A stretch of DNA of 64,000 nucleotides from Vreelandella piezotolerans (GTDB lineage Bacteria > Pseudomonadota > Gammaproteobacteria > Pseudomonadales > Halomonadaceae): the NCBI RefSeq assembly GCF_012427705.1, contig NZ_CP048602.1, positions 1,364,001-1,428,000 of the forward strand, given 5' to 3'. Both the position numbers and the translations under genes were made by a program. Of the stretch, positions 1 through 10,100 are shown piece by piece. The notes under the pieces were generated by a model, which saw only the letters and a program-made list of their open reading frames with translations, was not told the origin of the DNA and made no database searches. The first letter of the stretch is position 1, and each line of letters begins with the position of its first letter.

Positions 1-510
1 ATTGATCCAGGAGTGACACATATTGTTGCCATCGCCCACCCATACGGCGGTACGGCCTTTCACGCTGCCGCGAAGCTCGGTCCAGGTCATGACGTCTGCC
101 AGCAGTTGGCAGGGGTGATAGTCGTCGCTGAGCGCATTGATCACCGGCACGCTGCTGGCACTGGCGTAGGTTTCCAATCCTTCGTGGGAGAAGGTGCGAA
201 TCATCACGGCGTCGACCATTTCAGAGAGCACGCGAGCGGTATCTTCGATGGGCTCGCCGCGGCCCAGCTGGGTATCGCGGGGAGAGAGGAAGAGCGCGTG
301 GCCACCAAACTGCGCCATACCCGTCTCGAAAGAGACACGAGTACGCGTGGAGGATTTTTCGAAAATCATTGCCAGCGTGCGGTTGGGCAGCGGTGTATAA
401 ACCGGACCGTTGGCTTTCAAATCCGTTTTGATCTTGATGGCACGCTGGATCAAATACGCCAGCTCGTCTGGGGATAAATCCAGTAAAGTAAGGAAATGGC
501 GTGTCGCCAT
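1..510 (-). CDS. argF: Ornithine carbamoyltransferase, N-terminal part (runs off the window)
   Basis: This is the N-terminal 170 codons of ornithine carbamoyltransferase, which joins carbamoyl phosphate and ornithine to give citrulline in cytoplasmic arginine synthesis. The protein begins [20 protein letters not shown]. It carries the carbamoyl-phosphate motif as [13 protein letters not shown] near residue 50, then the conserved stretches [13 protein letters not shown] and [11 protein letters not shown]. The reading frame stays open to base 1, so the C-terminal ornithine-binding half lies outside. The start is the ATG at 508-510. I did not see a clear ArgR box upstream. The anabolic form (argF) is more likely than the catabolic arcB form because no arc genes are nearby, but the neighbours on the other side are not visible. 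Confidence 0.95.
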   Translation of the reverse strand, partial: MATRHFLTLLDLSPDELAYLIQRAIKIKTDLKANGPVYTPLPNRTLAMIFEKSSTRTRVSFETGMAQFGGHALFLSPRDTQLGRGEPIEDTARVLSEMVDAVMIRTFSHEGLETYASASSVPVINALSDDYHPCQLLADVMTWTELRGSVKGRTAVWVGDGNNMCHSWIN

Positions 511-537
511 GATGACTGCTCTCCACACAAAAACACC

Positions 538-566
538 ATCCTAGCGATGCGGCAGGGGATGCGCAA
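538..566 (-). promoter_or_regulatory. Candidate sigma-70 promoter for argF
   Basis: On the minus strand TTGCGC and TAGGAT are separated by 17 bases and end about 28 bases before the argF ATG. Each box matches four of six consensus bases. This is a reading of the sequence only. Confidence 0.4.
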
Positions 567-728
567 CGCGAGCAGCATGCGTAGAATGGCGGCCACGCGT
601 TAAGACCGAGTCGTTTGCTCGGGTATTGGCGGCAGCCGCGCCTACCTTACTCTGCCGGTCATGGGGTTAAAGCCAGTGAGCGGATGGCGTAGACTGGCGC
701 GGAACACAACACTCGTTAGGAGCACATC

Positions 729-1079
729 ATGAGCACGACTGCCGAAAACATTCAGCGTCAAATCAGCGAAAACCCGATTCTGATCTACATGAAAGGCACA
801 CCTCAGTTGCCCCAGTGTGGTTTCTCCGCGCAGACCGTTCAGGCGCTGATGAGCTGCGGTGAGCGCTTTGCCTTCGTCAACGTTCTGGACAATCCGGATA
901 TCCGTGCAGAACTTCCCAAAATTGCCAACTGGCCGACATTTCCGCAACTGTGGGTAGAGGGCGAACTGGTTGGCGGTTGCGATATCGTGGTCGAAATGCA
1001 TCAAAACGGCGAGCTGGAAAAACTCGTCAAAGAAGCCGCCCAGCGCGCTGCAGCCGCCGAAGGTGGTGAAAACGCTTGA
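729..1079 (+). CDS. grxD: Monothiol glutaredoxin, Grx4/GrxD family
   Basis: This 116-residue protein has the monothiol glutaredoxin active site CGFS (in PQCGFSAQ, about residue 33) preceded by the glutathione-binding lysine in YMKGTP. WPTFPQLWVEGELVGGCDI supplies the cis-proline and the GG-D glutathione-binding motif. Members of this family bind a [2Fe-2S] cluster with glutathione, usually as dimers or with BolA, and pass clusters to iron-sulfur and iron-regulation proteins. The length fits E. coli GrxD. The ATG follows AGGAG by six bases. The C-terminal tail is alanine-rich (EAAQRAAAAEGG). It appears to be a single-gene unit upstream of dnaX, which has its own promoter-like sequence. Confidence 0.96.
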   Translation: MSTTAENIQRQISENPILIYMKGTPQLPQCGFSAQTVQALMSCGERFAFVNVLDNPDIRAELPKIANWPTFPQLWVEGELVGGCDIVVEMHQNGELEKLVKEAAQRAAAAEGGENA

Positions 1080-1116
1080 GCGTGATGCCACAAGCCGTTT
1101 GAAGACCGCCCGGCGG

Positions 1117-1145
1117 TTGGCGGGCTGCGGTGCAGCCGCTAGAAT
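1117..1145 (+). promoter_or_regulatory. Candidate sigma-70 promoter for dnaX
   Basis: TTGGCG (1117-1122) and TAGAAT (1140-1145) are separated by 17 bases and lie about 95 bases before the dnaX start. The -10 box matches five of six consensus positions. Confidence 0.5.
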
Positions 1146-1239
1146 GGTGCGCAATCACTAAGCGCTTACTCTTAGCAAACGCGGTTCACGATGGGCCGCG
1201 TCGCACCGATTGTCAGCCCGCCAAAGGAAGTGTTGCTCA

Positions 1240-3225
<1,986 letters not shown>

Positions 3226-3273
3226 TGGCCACCGGCTATCTTTATCCGTTTCAATGATTGAGGAGAACACCGC

Positions 3274-3600
3274 ATGTTCAAAGGCGGAATGGGCAACATC
3301 ATGAAGCAAGCCCAAGAAATGCAGGAAAAAATGCAGCGTGTACAGGAAGAAGTCGCTCAGGCGGAGGTACATGGTGAGGCAGGCGCTGGGATGGTCAAAA
3401 TCACCATGAACGGCCGTCACGATGTCATCGATGTGACGATTGACCCTAGCGTGCTGGAAGAAGACAAGGAGCTTCTGGAAGATTTACTGGCCGCCGCAGT
3501 GAACGATGCCGTTCGCAAAGTAGAAGCCAACTCTAAAGCGAAGATGGAAGAAGCAACGGCCGGCCTGAATTTACCGCCTGGCTTTAAGATGCCCTTCTAA
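3274..3600 (+). CDS. ybaB: YbaB/EbfC family nucleoid-associated protein
   Basis: This 108-residue protein matches the small DNA-binding YbaB/EbfC family. It has an N-terminal helix rich in Met, Gln and Glu ([20 protein letters not shown]) and a central beta section with [18 protein letters not shown]. The tail is glycine/proline-rich and ends in PPGFKMPF, as in its relatives. The family forms dimers shaped like tweezers that bind DNA with little sequence specificity. GAGGAG lies eight bases before the ATG. It sits between dnaX and recR, the order found across bacteria, and only three bases separate it from recR, so the two are probably co-transcribed. Confidence 0.96.
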   Translation: MFKGGMGNIMKQAQEMQEKMQRVQEEVAQAEVHGEAGAGMVKITMNGRHDVIDVTIDPSVLEEDKELLEDLLAAAVNDAVRKVEANSKAKMEEATAGLNLPPGFKMPF

Positions 3601-3603
3601 ACC

Positions 3604-4215
3604 ATGCGTTTTTCTCCGCTTGTCGAGCAATTGATGGACGCCTTTCGCGTGCTGCCCGGCGTTGGGCCGAAAACGGCTCAACGTATGGCCATGCATCTCT
3701 TGGAGCGTGAGCGCCCGGGGGGTAAGCGTTTGGCCGCCGTGATCCAGCAAGCGATCGATGAGGTCGGTTATTGCCAGCGCTGTCGAACGCTGACTGAAGC
3801 CGAGATATGTGCGCTGTGTGAGAGTCCGCGCAGAGACGATGCGCTACTTTGTGTTGTCGAGTCCCCTGCTGATCAGCTAGCGATCGAAGAGGCCGGTGGC
3901 TTTCAAGGGCGCTATTTCGTGCTACATGGCCATCTCTCGCCGCTCGACGGTATTGGGCCAGACGCTATTGGGCTCGATGTGCTCGAGAGTATCGTGGCCG
4001 AGGGCAGCGTTCGTGAAGTGGTGTTGGCTACCAACCCCACGGTAGAAGGTGAAGCGACCGCCCACTTCATTGCGTCTCAGTTAGCACATTACGGCGTCGC
4101 TTTCTCGCGTCTTGCTTACGGGGTGCCCATGGGCGGTGAGCTGGAGTATGTCGATGGTGGCACACTGAGTCGCGCCTTTAACGGTCGCCAGCCTTTCGCT
4201 AGCGACGAATACTGA
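3604..4215 (+). CDS. recR: Recombination mediator RecR
   Basis: RecR (203 residues) works with RecF and RecO to load RecA on gapped DNA. The N-terminal helix-hairpin-helix is visible as [19 protein letters not shown]. It is followed by a zinc-finger of four cysteines ([16 protein letters not shown], residues 58-73) and a Toprim domain with [14 protein letters not shown] and [12 protein letters not shown]. The C-terminus has the conserved [20 protein letters not shown] stretch. The ATG lies four bases after the ybaB stop with no clear ribosome-binding site of its own, suggesting translational coupling to ybaB. Confidence 0.97.
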   Translation: MRFSPLVEQLMDAFRVLPGVGPKTAQRMAMHLLERERPGGKRLAAVIQQAIDEVGYCQRCRTLTEAEICALCESPRRDDALLCVVESPADQLAIEEAGGFQGRYFVLHGHLSPLDGIGPDAIGLDVLESIVAEGSVREVVLATNPTVEGEATAHFIASQLAHYGVAFSRLAYGVPMGGELEYVDGGTLSRAFNGRQPFASDEY

Positions 4216-4241
4216 CAAGAAACGCAAGCGCTGATGCGGTT

Positions 4242-5396
4242 GTGCCAACCCGGAAAACTGCTTTGTCCTCTTCAAGCTCTTTTTTATATCAATGGATTGA
4301 TAATGCCGAGGCATTGGATGCCGCCTGTGAAGCGGTGGCCGGTGCTAGTGTCATTGCCCTCGATACCGAGTTTTTCCGCGAGAACACCTTCTTCCCCGTC
4401 CCAGCGTTGATTCAGTTTGCAAGTGATGACGTCGCTTATTTGGTCGATCCGCTCTGTACGCCCTGCACGGCCTCGTTCAAAGCGCTGCTGCAAAACGATG
4501 CGGTGAAACTGCTGCATGCTTGCAGCGAAGATCTGGAGGTTTTCCAGCATTGGGCGGGCGTTCTCCCTACACCGCTGGTGGATACCCAAGTCGCGCAGGC
4601 CTTTTTGGGGGAAAACCCCGGCATGGGCTATCAAAAGCTGGTCGAGCATTGGGTAGGTGAGACGCTGCCAAAAGAAGAAACGCGCTCCAACTGGTTGGAG
4701 CGGCCGTTGACGCCGTCTCAGTGTGAATATGCGGCGCTGGACGTCATCTATCTACTCCAGGTATGGCAACTTCAATCTGAGAAACTGGACGGTCTAGGAC
4801 GACGGGAGTGGCTAGACAGCGAGTGCACCCATTTGATTGAGCAGGCAGGGCGCAGCGAGGAGAACGATGGTCAGTGGTATACTCGCCAGCGTCAGTTGTG
4901 GCGGCTTTCACCACGCCAACTCGAGGCGTATCGGCTGATGACCATCTGGCGTGAGGGTGAAACGCGTCGCCGCGATCTGCCGCGTAACTGGCTGGTGAGC
5001 GATAAGCTGCTGTTTGCCATCGCCGAGAAGATGCCGAAAAACCGCTATGAGCTCGCCGAGATAGACGGCGTCAAACCGTCGCTGGTCAAAAAAGAGGGCG
5101 ATGCCCTGTTGGCGCTCGTCAAACAGGCGCTTCACTGTCCCGATAACGCGTTGCCAATACCCTGGCCTGACCCGATGCAACCTGCTTTCAAACGCCGATT
5201 CAAAATCATCAAAGGCGTGGTGACGGAAACGGCGTCTGAGCTGAACATCGCGCCTGAAATGTTACTGCGCCGACGGGATATCGAGGCGCTGGTCATGCAG
5301 CGGCTCGCGCACCAGCCGCTGACTGAGCTTAGCGGCTGGCGGGCCCGCTGCCTTACCCAGGCGATTCACCAATCGCTCGAGGAGTCATCTTTATGA
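4242..5396 (+). CDS. rnd: Ribonuclease D
   Basis: RNase D is a 3'-to-5' exoribonuclease that trims tRNA precursors. The DEDD exonuclease motifs are visible as VIALDTEF (Exo I), the HACSEDLEVF region (Exo II) and YAALDVIYLLQ (Exo III). They are followed by one or two HRDC-type helical domains (RQLEAYRLMTIWREGETRRR). The length of about 384 residues is close to the 375 of E. coli. The start is uncertain: GTG at 4242 gives this length, while TTG at 4263 is also possible, and neither has a strong ribosome-binding site. The stop overlaps the ycgL start by four bases (ATGA), showing coupling. Confidence 0.93.
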   Translation: MPTRKTALSSSSSFLYQWIDNAEALDAACEAVAGASVIALDTEFFRENTFFPVPALIQFASDDVAYLVDPLCTPCTASFKALLQNDAVKLLHACSEDLEVFQHWAGVLPTPLVDTQVAQAFLGENPGMGYQKLVEHWVGETLPKEETRSNWLERPLTPSQCEYAALDVIYLLQVWQLQSEKLDGLGRREWLDSECTHLIEQAGRSEENDGQWYTRQRQLWRLSPRQLEAYRLMTIWREGETRRRDLPRNWLVSDKLLFAIAEKMPKNRYELAEIDGVKPSLVKKEGDALLALVKQALHCPDNALPIPWPDPMQPAFKRRFKIIKGVVTETASELNIAPEMLLRRRDIEALVMQRLAHQPLTELSGWRARCLTQAIHQSLEESSL

Positions 5397-5686
5397 GTGA
5401 AAAGTTACTTTGCGAGATCTTTAAAAGTTCGCGCAAAGACGAAATGTATCTTTATGTGGACAAGCGTCAAGGTCTGGAGAGTGTGCCTGACGCGCTGATG
5501 GCTACGTTTGGTAAGCCATTGCCCGTGCTGACCATGATCCTGACGGCGGACAAGACGCTTGCCCGCGTCAAAGCAGCCGACGTAATGACGGCCATCGATG
5601 AACAGGGGTTTTATTTGCAAATGCCGCCTGCCAAAGAGCCTTACTTACTCGACATTCATCGAGCACAGTCAGCTGACCGCTCGTGA
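5393..5686 (+). CDS. ycgL: YcgL domain-containing protein
   Basis: This 97-residue protein belongs to the YcgL family. It begins MSEKLLCEIFKSSRKDEMYL, carries YVDKRQGLESVPDALM, and ends with the motif FYLQMPP near residue 80. The molecular role is not established. Genes of this family lie directly behind rnd in many gammaproteobacteria, which suggests a link to RNA turnover; that link is inference. GAGGAG sits eight bases upstream of the ATG, inside the end of rnd, and the two genes overlap by four bases. Confidence 0.93.
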   Translation: MSEKLLCEIFKSSRKDEMYLYVDKRQGLESVPDALMATFGKPLPVLTMILTADKTLARVKAADVMTAIDEQGFYLQMPPAKEPYLLDIHRAQSADRS

Positions 5687-5711
5687 ACGAACGAAGGCAG
5701 CGTAGGGCACT

Positions 5712-6290
5712 ATGAACTTTCTGGCCCACGCCTGGCTGGCACAGCCAGGCGACGATGGCTTTTTGTACGGCAATTTGATTGCCGATGGCGTAAAAGGCAG
5801 CGATCTCTCTGGGTGGTCGCCGAGTGTTGCAGGCGGTATTCGTCATCATCGACGGGTGGATGCCTGGGTAGATCAGCACCCGAGTGTTTTGTTGGCCAAA
5901 CGGCGTGCCCCGAGGACGCAGCGACGCTACGCGGGCATTGCGCTGGATATCGTCTGGGATCACTTCATTGCCCGCCAGCATGCAGGGGCCGAGCAATCCG
6001 CGTTGGTCGAGCGCTGCTATCGTTTACTGAGTGCTTGGCCTGCACCCCAGCGGCTGTCGACGATGATGCCGGTCCTGGTCGAGCAAGACTGGCTTCGCCG
6101 CTATGCGGATTTCGACTTTACCTGCCGTGCGGTATCGGGCATTGGGCAGCGGCTGTCAGGCGCTAACCGCTTGGCCGAGCTCGTTCCCTGGCTGCGTGAA
6201 GATTACGCTGCACTGGAACGCGATTTCAGTCGACTGTGGAGCGAGTGCCGCGCAGAGCTAACCAGCGATGGCGCTGAGAGTATTCACTAA
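5712..6290 (+). CDS. acpH: ACP phosphodiesterase
   Basis: This 192-residue protein matches AcpH, which removes 4'-phosphopantetheine from holo-acyl carrier protein. It begins MNFLAHAWLA, as family members do. It then shows GNLIADGVKG, the histidine-rich IRHHRRVDAWVDQHP and the stretch ALDIVWDHFIARQ, whose histidines and aspartates fit the HD-like metal site. The length equals that of E. coli AcpH. The ATG follows AGGG closely. It lies 25 bases after ycgL and before ycgN on the same strand, so rnd, ycgL, acpH and ycgN may be one transcript. Confidence 0.9.
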   Translation: MNFLAHAWLAQPGDDGFLYGNLIADGVKGSDLSGWSPSVAGGIRHHRRVDAWVDQHPSVLLAKRRAPRTQRRYAGIALDIVWDHFIARQHAGAEQSALVERCYRLLSAWPAPQRLSTMMPVLVEQDWLRRYADFDFTCRAVSGIGQRLSGANRLAELVPWLREDYAALERDFSRLWSECRAELTSDGAESIH

Positions 6291-6321
6291 TAGACGTAAC
6301 GGTTTGCTGAGGTGATAAGAG

Positions 6322-6780
6322 ATGAATACCGCGCTACGCGAGCGCTTCTGGGAACGCTACCCCCTGGAAGAACTCACCCAGCCCGAATGGGAGGCGCTGT
6401 GTGATGGTTGCGGCCAGTGCTGTTTGCTCAAGCTGCACGATGACGAGACGAAAGAGCTGGCCATTCTGAACGTAGCTTGTAGGCTGCTGGATACCCATAG
6501 CTGTCAGTGCAGTGATTATGAGAACCGCTTTGACAGCGTGCCGGATTGTACGCAGCTAACGCCTGCGCTGGTCAAAGAGTTTACTTGGTTGCCGCAAACC
6601 TGTGGTTATCGGCGCGTAGCGGAAGGGCGAAAGCTGGCGGGTTGGCACCCATTGTTGAGTAACGATGCCGAGCGGGTGCACCGCAAAGGAGTGAGTGTGC
6701 GTGGGTTTGCCGTGTCGCAGGATGACGTGCCAGAGAAAAATCTCGAAGAGCACATTATTGCCGTGATCCCGATGACATGA
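6322..6780 (+). CDS. ycgN: YcgN family cysteine-cluster protein (UPF0260)
   Basis: This 152-residue protein has the cysteine cluster typical of the YcgN/UPF0260 family: CDGCGQCCLLKL, then ACRLLDTHSCQCSDYENR, CTQL and a later Cys in LPQTCGY. The pattern suggests metal or iron-sulfur binding, but the function is not known. GAGG lies upstream of the ATG. It is the last gene of the rnd-led run; a terminator-like hairpin begins about 40 bases after its stop. Confidence 0.92.
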   Translation: MNTALRERFWERYPLEELTQPEWEALCDGCGQCCLLKLHDDETKELAILNVACRLLDTHSCQCSDYENRFDSVPDCTQLTPALVKEFTWLPQTCGYRRVAEGRKLAGWHPLLSNDAERVHRKGVSVRGFAVSQDDVPEKNLEEHIIAVIPMT

Positions 6781-6821
6781 TGTGATGCTCGTTGTGGTGT
6801 TTGCCTTCCTTGGCAATTCGG

Positions 6822-6861
6822 CCGCTAGCTGCCCTCTGGGTTAGCTGGCGGTTTTGCTTTT
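6822..6861 (+). terminator. Rho-independent terminator after ycgN
   Basis: CCGCTAGCT (6822-6830) pairs with AGCTGGCGG (6843-6851) with one G-T pair. A T-rich run (TTTTGCTTTT) follows. The second arm and the tail lie inside the end of the convergent small gene. Confidence 0.6.
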
Positions 6862-7011
6862 CGTGCTGTCCCAAATCGTTAGGAACGCTTCTTTCAGCGC
6901 CGAAGATTGAGGCCTGTTGGCACGCTGCTGAACGCTTTGCTTGGCTTTTTCTTGCGCCGCTGATGTGACCGGTGCGTCCCAGATGGTCAGAAACTTATCT
7001 TGATAATTCAT
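6841..7011 (-). CDS. Small protein with duplicated FLTIWD motif, function unknown
   Basis: I do not recognise this 56-residue protein. Its notable feature is an internal duplication: FLTIWD occurs near residue 7 and again near residue 43. Each copy is preceded by a charged residue pair and followed by a short polar stretch. The middle is a Gln, Ala and Lys-rich linker predicted to be helical or disordered. The ATG at 7011 is preferred over one at 7026 because GAGG lies six bases before it. There is no signal peptide or membrane segment. It is monocistronic, converges on ycgN and stands upstream of the GGDEF/EAL gene terminator. Confidence 0.7.
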   Translation of the reverse strand: MNYQDKFLTIWDAPVTSAAQEKAKQSVQQRANRPQSSALKEAFLTIWDSTKSKTAS

Positions 7012-7140
7012 GGTGTGCCTCGTCATGTTGGTTAGACGTTGGTATATGAAACTTATGGCTAGTATGACGTAAAAAAAGCGCCCTGTGAAGTTTTATGGAA
7101 AATGTTTTCATAAATAAACTCGACGCCAACACGTACTCAT

Positions 7141-7165
7141 AAAAAAGCAGCGCCTCGGCGCTGCT
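7141..7165 (-). terminator. Rho-independent terminator of the GGDEF/EAL gene
   Basis: Read on the minus strand, AGCAGCGCC pairs with GGCGCTGCT across a two-base loop and runs directly into six T residues. It ends 20 bases past the stop of the 1324-residue protein. Confidence 0.9.
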
Positions 7166-7184
7166 GGTTTGCTGGTGTCAAGAC

Positions 7185-10100
7185 TCACCCTTGGGGAGTC
7201 CTATGCTTGGCTAGCCAACCAATGAGGGTATTGAATGGCATGGGTTTGGCGAACAAATACCCCTGTAGCACGTCGCACTCCAGCGACAGTAAATATCGCT
7301 CCTGTTGGTGGGTTTCGACACCCTCGGCAACCACGGTGAGCTCTAAATGATGAGCGAGTGCAATGATTCCCTGCACGACGGCGGCATCTTTGCTGTTGTC
7401 ACCAATATTGATAATGAAGCTGCGATCGATCTTGATTTTATCGATGGGTAAGTGGCGTAGGTAGCTAAGACTCGAAAACCCCGTGCCAAAGTCATCGATC
7501 GCAATACTGATCCCCATGTTTCGTAGCGCGTGCAGCGTATCGATGGCGGCGTCGGTGTCGTTCATTAAAATACCTTCGGTCAGTTCCAGCTCCAGTGCGG
7601 TGGGCGGGAGACCTGCGGCGTCGAGGGTGTTGCGTAGCGAGCTCAAAAAGCTAGGGCGATGAAATTGCATGGGAGATAGGTTGATCGCCATGCGGCAGTC
7701 GCTCGGTAGATCTGGTGGCAGTTTCATGAAGTCTTGGGCGGCACGCTCCATGACCCACTGACTCAAGCCGATGATTTGTCCCGTCTCCTCGGCGATGGGA
7801 ATGAATAGCGCAGGTGAAATGGGGCCTTTGACAGGATGATTCCAACGAAGAAGCGCCTCGAAACCGCGTACATCGCCCTCTCGACCCAGCAGTGGTTGAT
7901 AATGCAGTTCGAATTGCTCTTGGCTGATGGCTTCTTGAAGGTCGTTTCTCAACGTGACGCGCTGTGTCAACTTCTGATTGATATCGTGTGTAAAGATTTG
8001 CTGGGTATTTCGCCCTTGCTGTTTGGCTTTGTACATCGCCATGTCTGCCTGTTGAAGCAGAGCCGCCGGATTATCGAGGCCCTCATCGCCGAGCGCGATA
8101 CCGATACTCGCCGAGAGATAGAGTTCGTGCCGGTCGATGCGATAGGGCTGGGCGAGTTCTAAGAGCAAGCGTTCGGCCACCTCTTGTGCTTGATGGGGAG
8201 CGTCCAAATCAGGCAGCAGAAGCACGAATTCGTCGCCGCCAAAGCGACAAAGCGTATCCGAAGGGCGAATCACGTCCTCCAAACGACGTGCCACGTGGAT
8301 CAATACTTGATCGCCGATGGCATGGCCCAACGTGTCATTGATCGGCTTGAATTCGTCCAAATCGATGAACAGCACGGCGAGCTGCTGATGGTGTCGCTTG
8401 GCTAAGTCGACGTCATGGCGTAAACGATCTTCGAACAGCGCCCGGTTGCCAAGTCCAGTAAGCGCATCGTGCGTTGCATGAAATGCCAGCTCGTTTTCGT
8501 GATCTTTTCGTTCTGAAATATCGTTGATAATGCCCACAAAGTGGGTCGCTTTGCCATCTTGCGCACGCACGGGGGATATGAACACGTTGTTCCAGAATGC
8601 GCGTCCATCTTTACGATTGTGACGAATCGTCAAGCTGATGTCTTGCTGACGGGTGAGCGCGTCTTGGATCTCTTGTACCTGTTTGGGGTCAGTATCTGGT
8701 CCCTTTAAAAAGTCATAATTTTGTTGCTGGGCATCGTCGAGTTCATAGCCGGTGATCGCAACGAAGGCGGGGTTGACGTAAATGATTGGGAAGTCGTCGC
8801 CGCGAGCCTCACAAATCAACACGCCATTACTGCTCGCCTCCAGGCTGCGCTGAAAGATACGCAATTGCGCCTCGTTGAAACGCAGGGCGGTCATCTCTTT
8901 TACCACGCCGTACACGCCTACCACCGTTTCCATGACCACTGTCGGTAGAAACGAGATATCGACGAAGTGCAGTTGCCCCGTTTGGCTAGGAAGCTCGATT
9001 TCTATACGCTGTGCCACGCCGGTGAGCGCCTGGCCAAAGACTTCGTCGATCGATTCGCGCTGCTCGGTGGGCACGAAACTGTCAAGGTGTTGACCGATGA
9101 TATCGGCTTCGCTCATGCCCATCAGCGTCAGAAGTGATTGGTTCACGCTGAGGAAGTGGCCGTCGATATCGAGCGAAAACACGCCGTCTGGATTTTGAGT
9201 AAACAGTGAGCGAAAGCGCTGTTCGCTGTCTTGTAGGGTTTGCTGGTGGTGATAACGCTCGATAGCCAAACGCATTAATCGCAGAGCGCTAGGTAGCAGC
9301 GTTGGTTCGGTATCGGCGGTGTGGTTGGCTGCCGATGCGGGCATCTGCTGCGACAGCAGTACCACCACGCCCAAAGGCAGTTCCTCTGAGCCGCTTATGA
9401 TATGTACGTCGGCGCAAACATAGCCATTCTCGGCCGCCATTTGGGTAAACGTCAGCGACATGTTGGTATCTGGGGTAAGACGCGTCGTCGATTGCCCTTG
9501 CTGATGTAGTTCTCTGGCCAGCGTGACGAGGCTCTCGCTGAAGGATAGCGAGTCTTGGAGGGCAAACGGTAGACTGCTGGAGAGTACTTCCACTCGGTAG
9601 GTCGCTGTGTTGTCTAGCCGCCATATGGCCGCGTGGCAGTGTGGGCTTTGTTGTTCCAAGAGCCGGCAAATTTGCAGAAGGGTGGCGCTGCAGGGCTCGT
9701 CGCGAGCAATCATGGCTTGAATGCGGTGCTGATCCTCCAGTGCCTCTTTGGCTTTGGCAAGCTCCCGTGTCCGCTGAGCTCTTGCCGCGATCAAGGCGAA
9801 GCTAAGCACCAGTTGATAGGTGAGTAGCAAACCCGCTATGCCGATACTGGCAGCAAGGAATTGAGCGACATCGAACGTAGGTGAAGGGCGCGGCCAAAGG
9901 CTCAAGTTTAGCGCCGCATCACCTGGCAGCCCAAGGCGCTTCTCGCTAAGGGGGGCGTCCTGTGGTCGTGCTTCTTGCTCATCTGTCGCGGTGTCGGCTG
10001 AGAGGATGGAACCGCCTGCATGGCTGATCGAAAGCGAGAAAGCTTGATCCGCAATTTGGGTCTCTTGAGTAATGAGATAGGCTATATCGATGACGGCCAC

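Noticed and set aside
13..526. Plus-strand frame of 154 residues and minus-strand frame of 101 residues over argF
   Set aside because: The argF frame is unmistakable on the minus strand; these are shadows.
1146..1239. 4.5S (SRP) RNA upstream of dnaX
   Set aside because: Some relatives have ffs there, but the conserved GGAAGCAGCC-type loop is missing.
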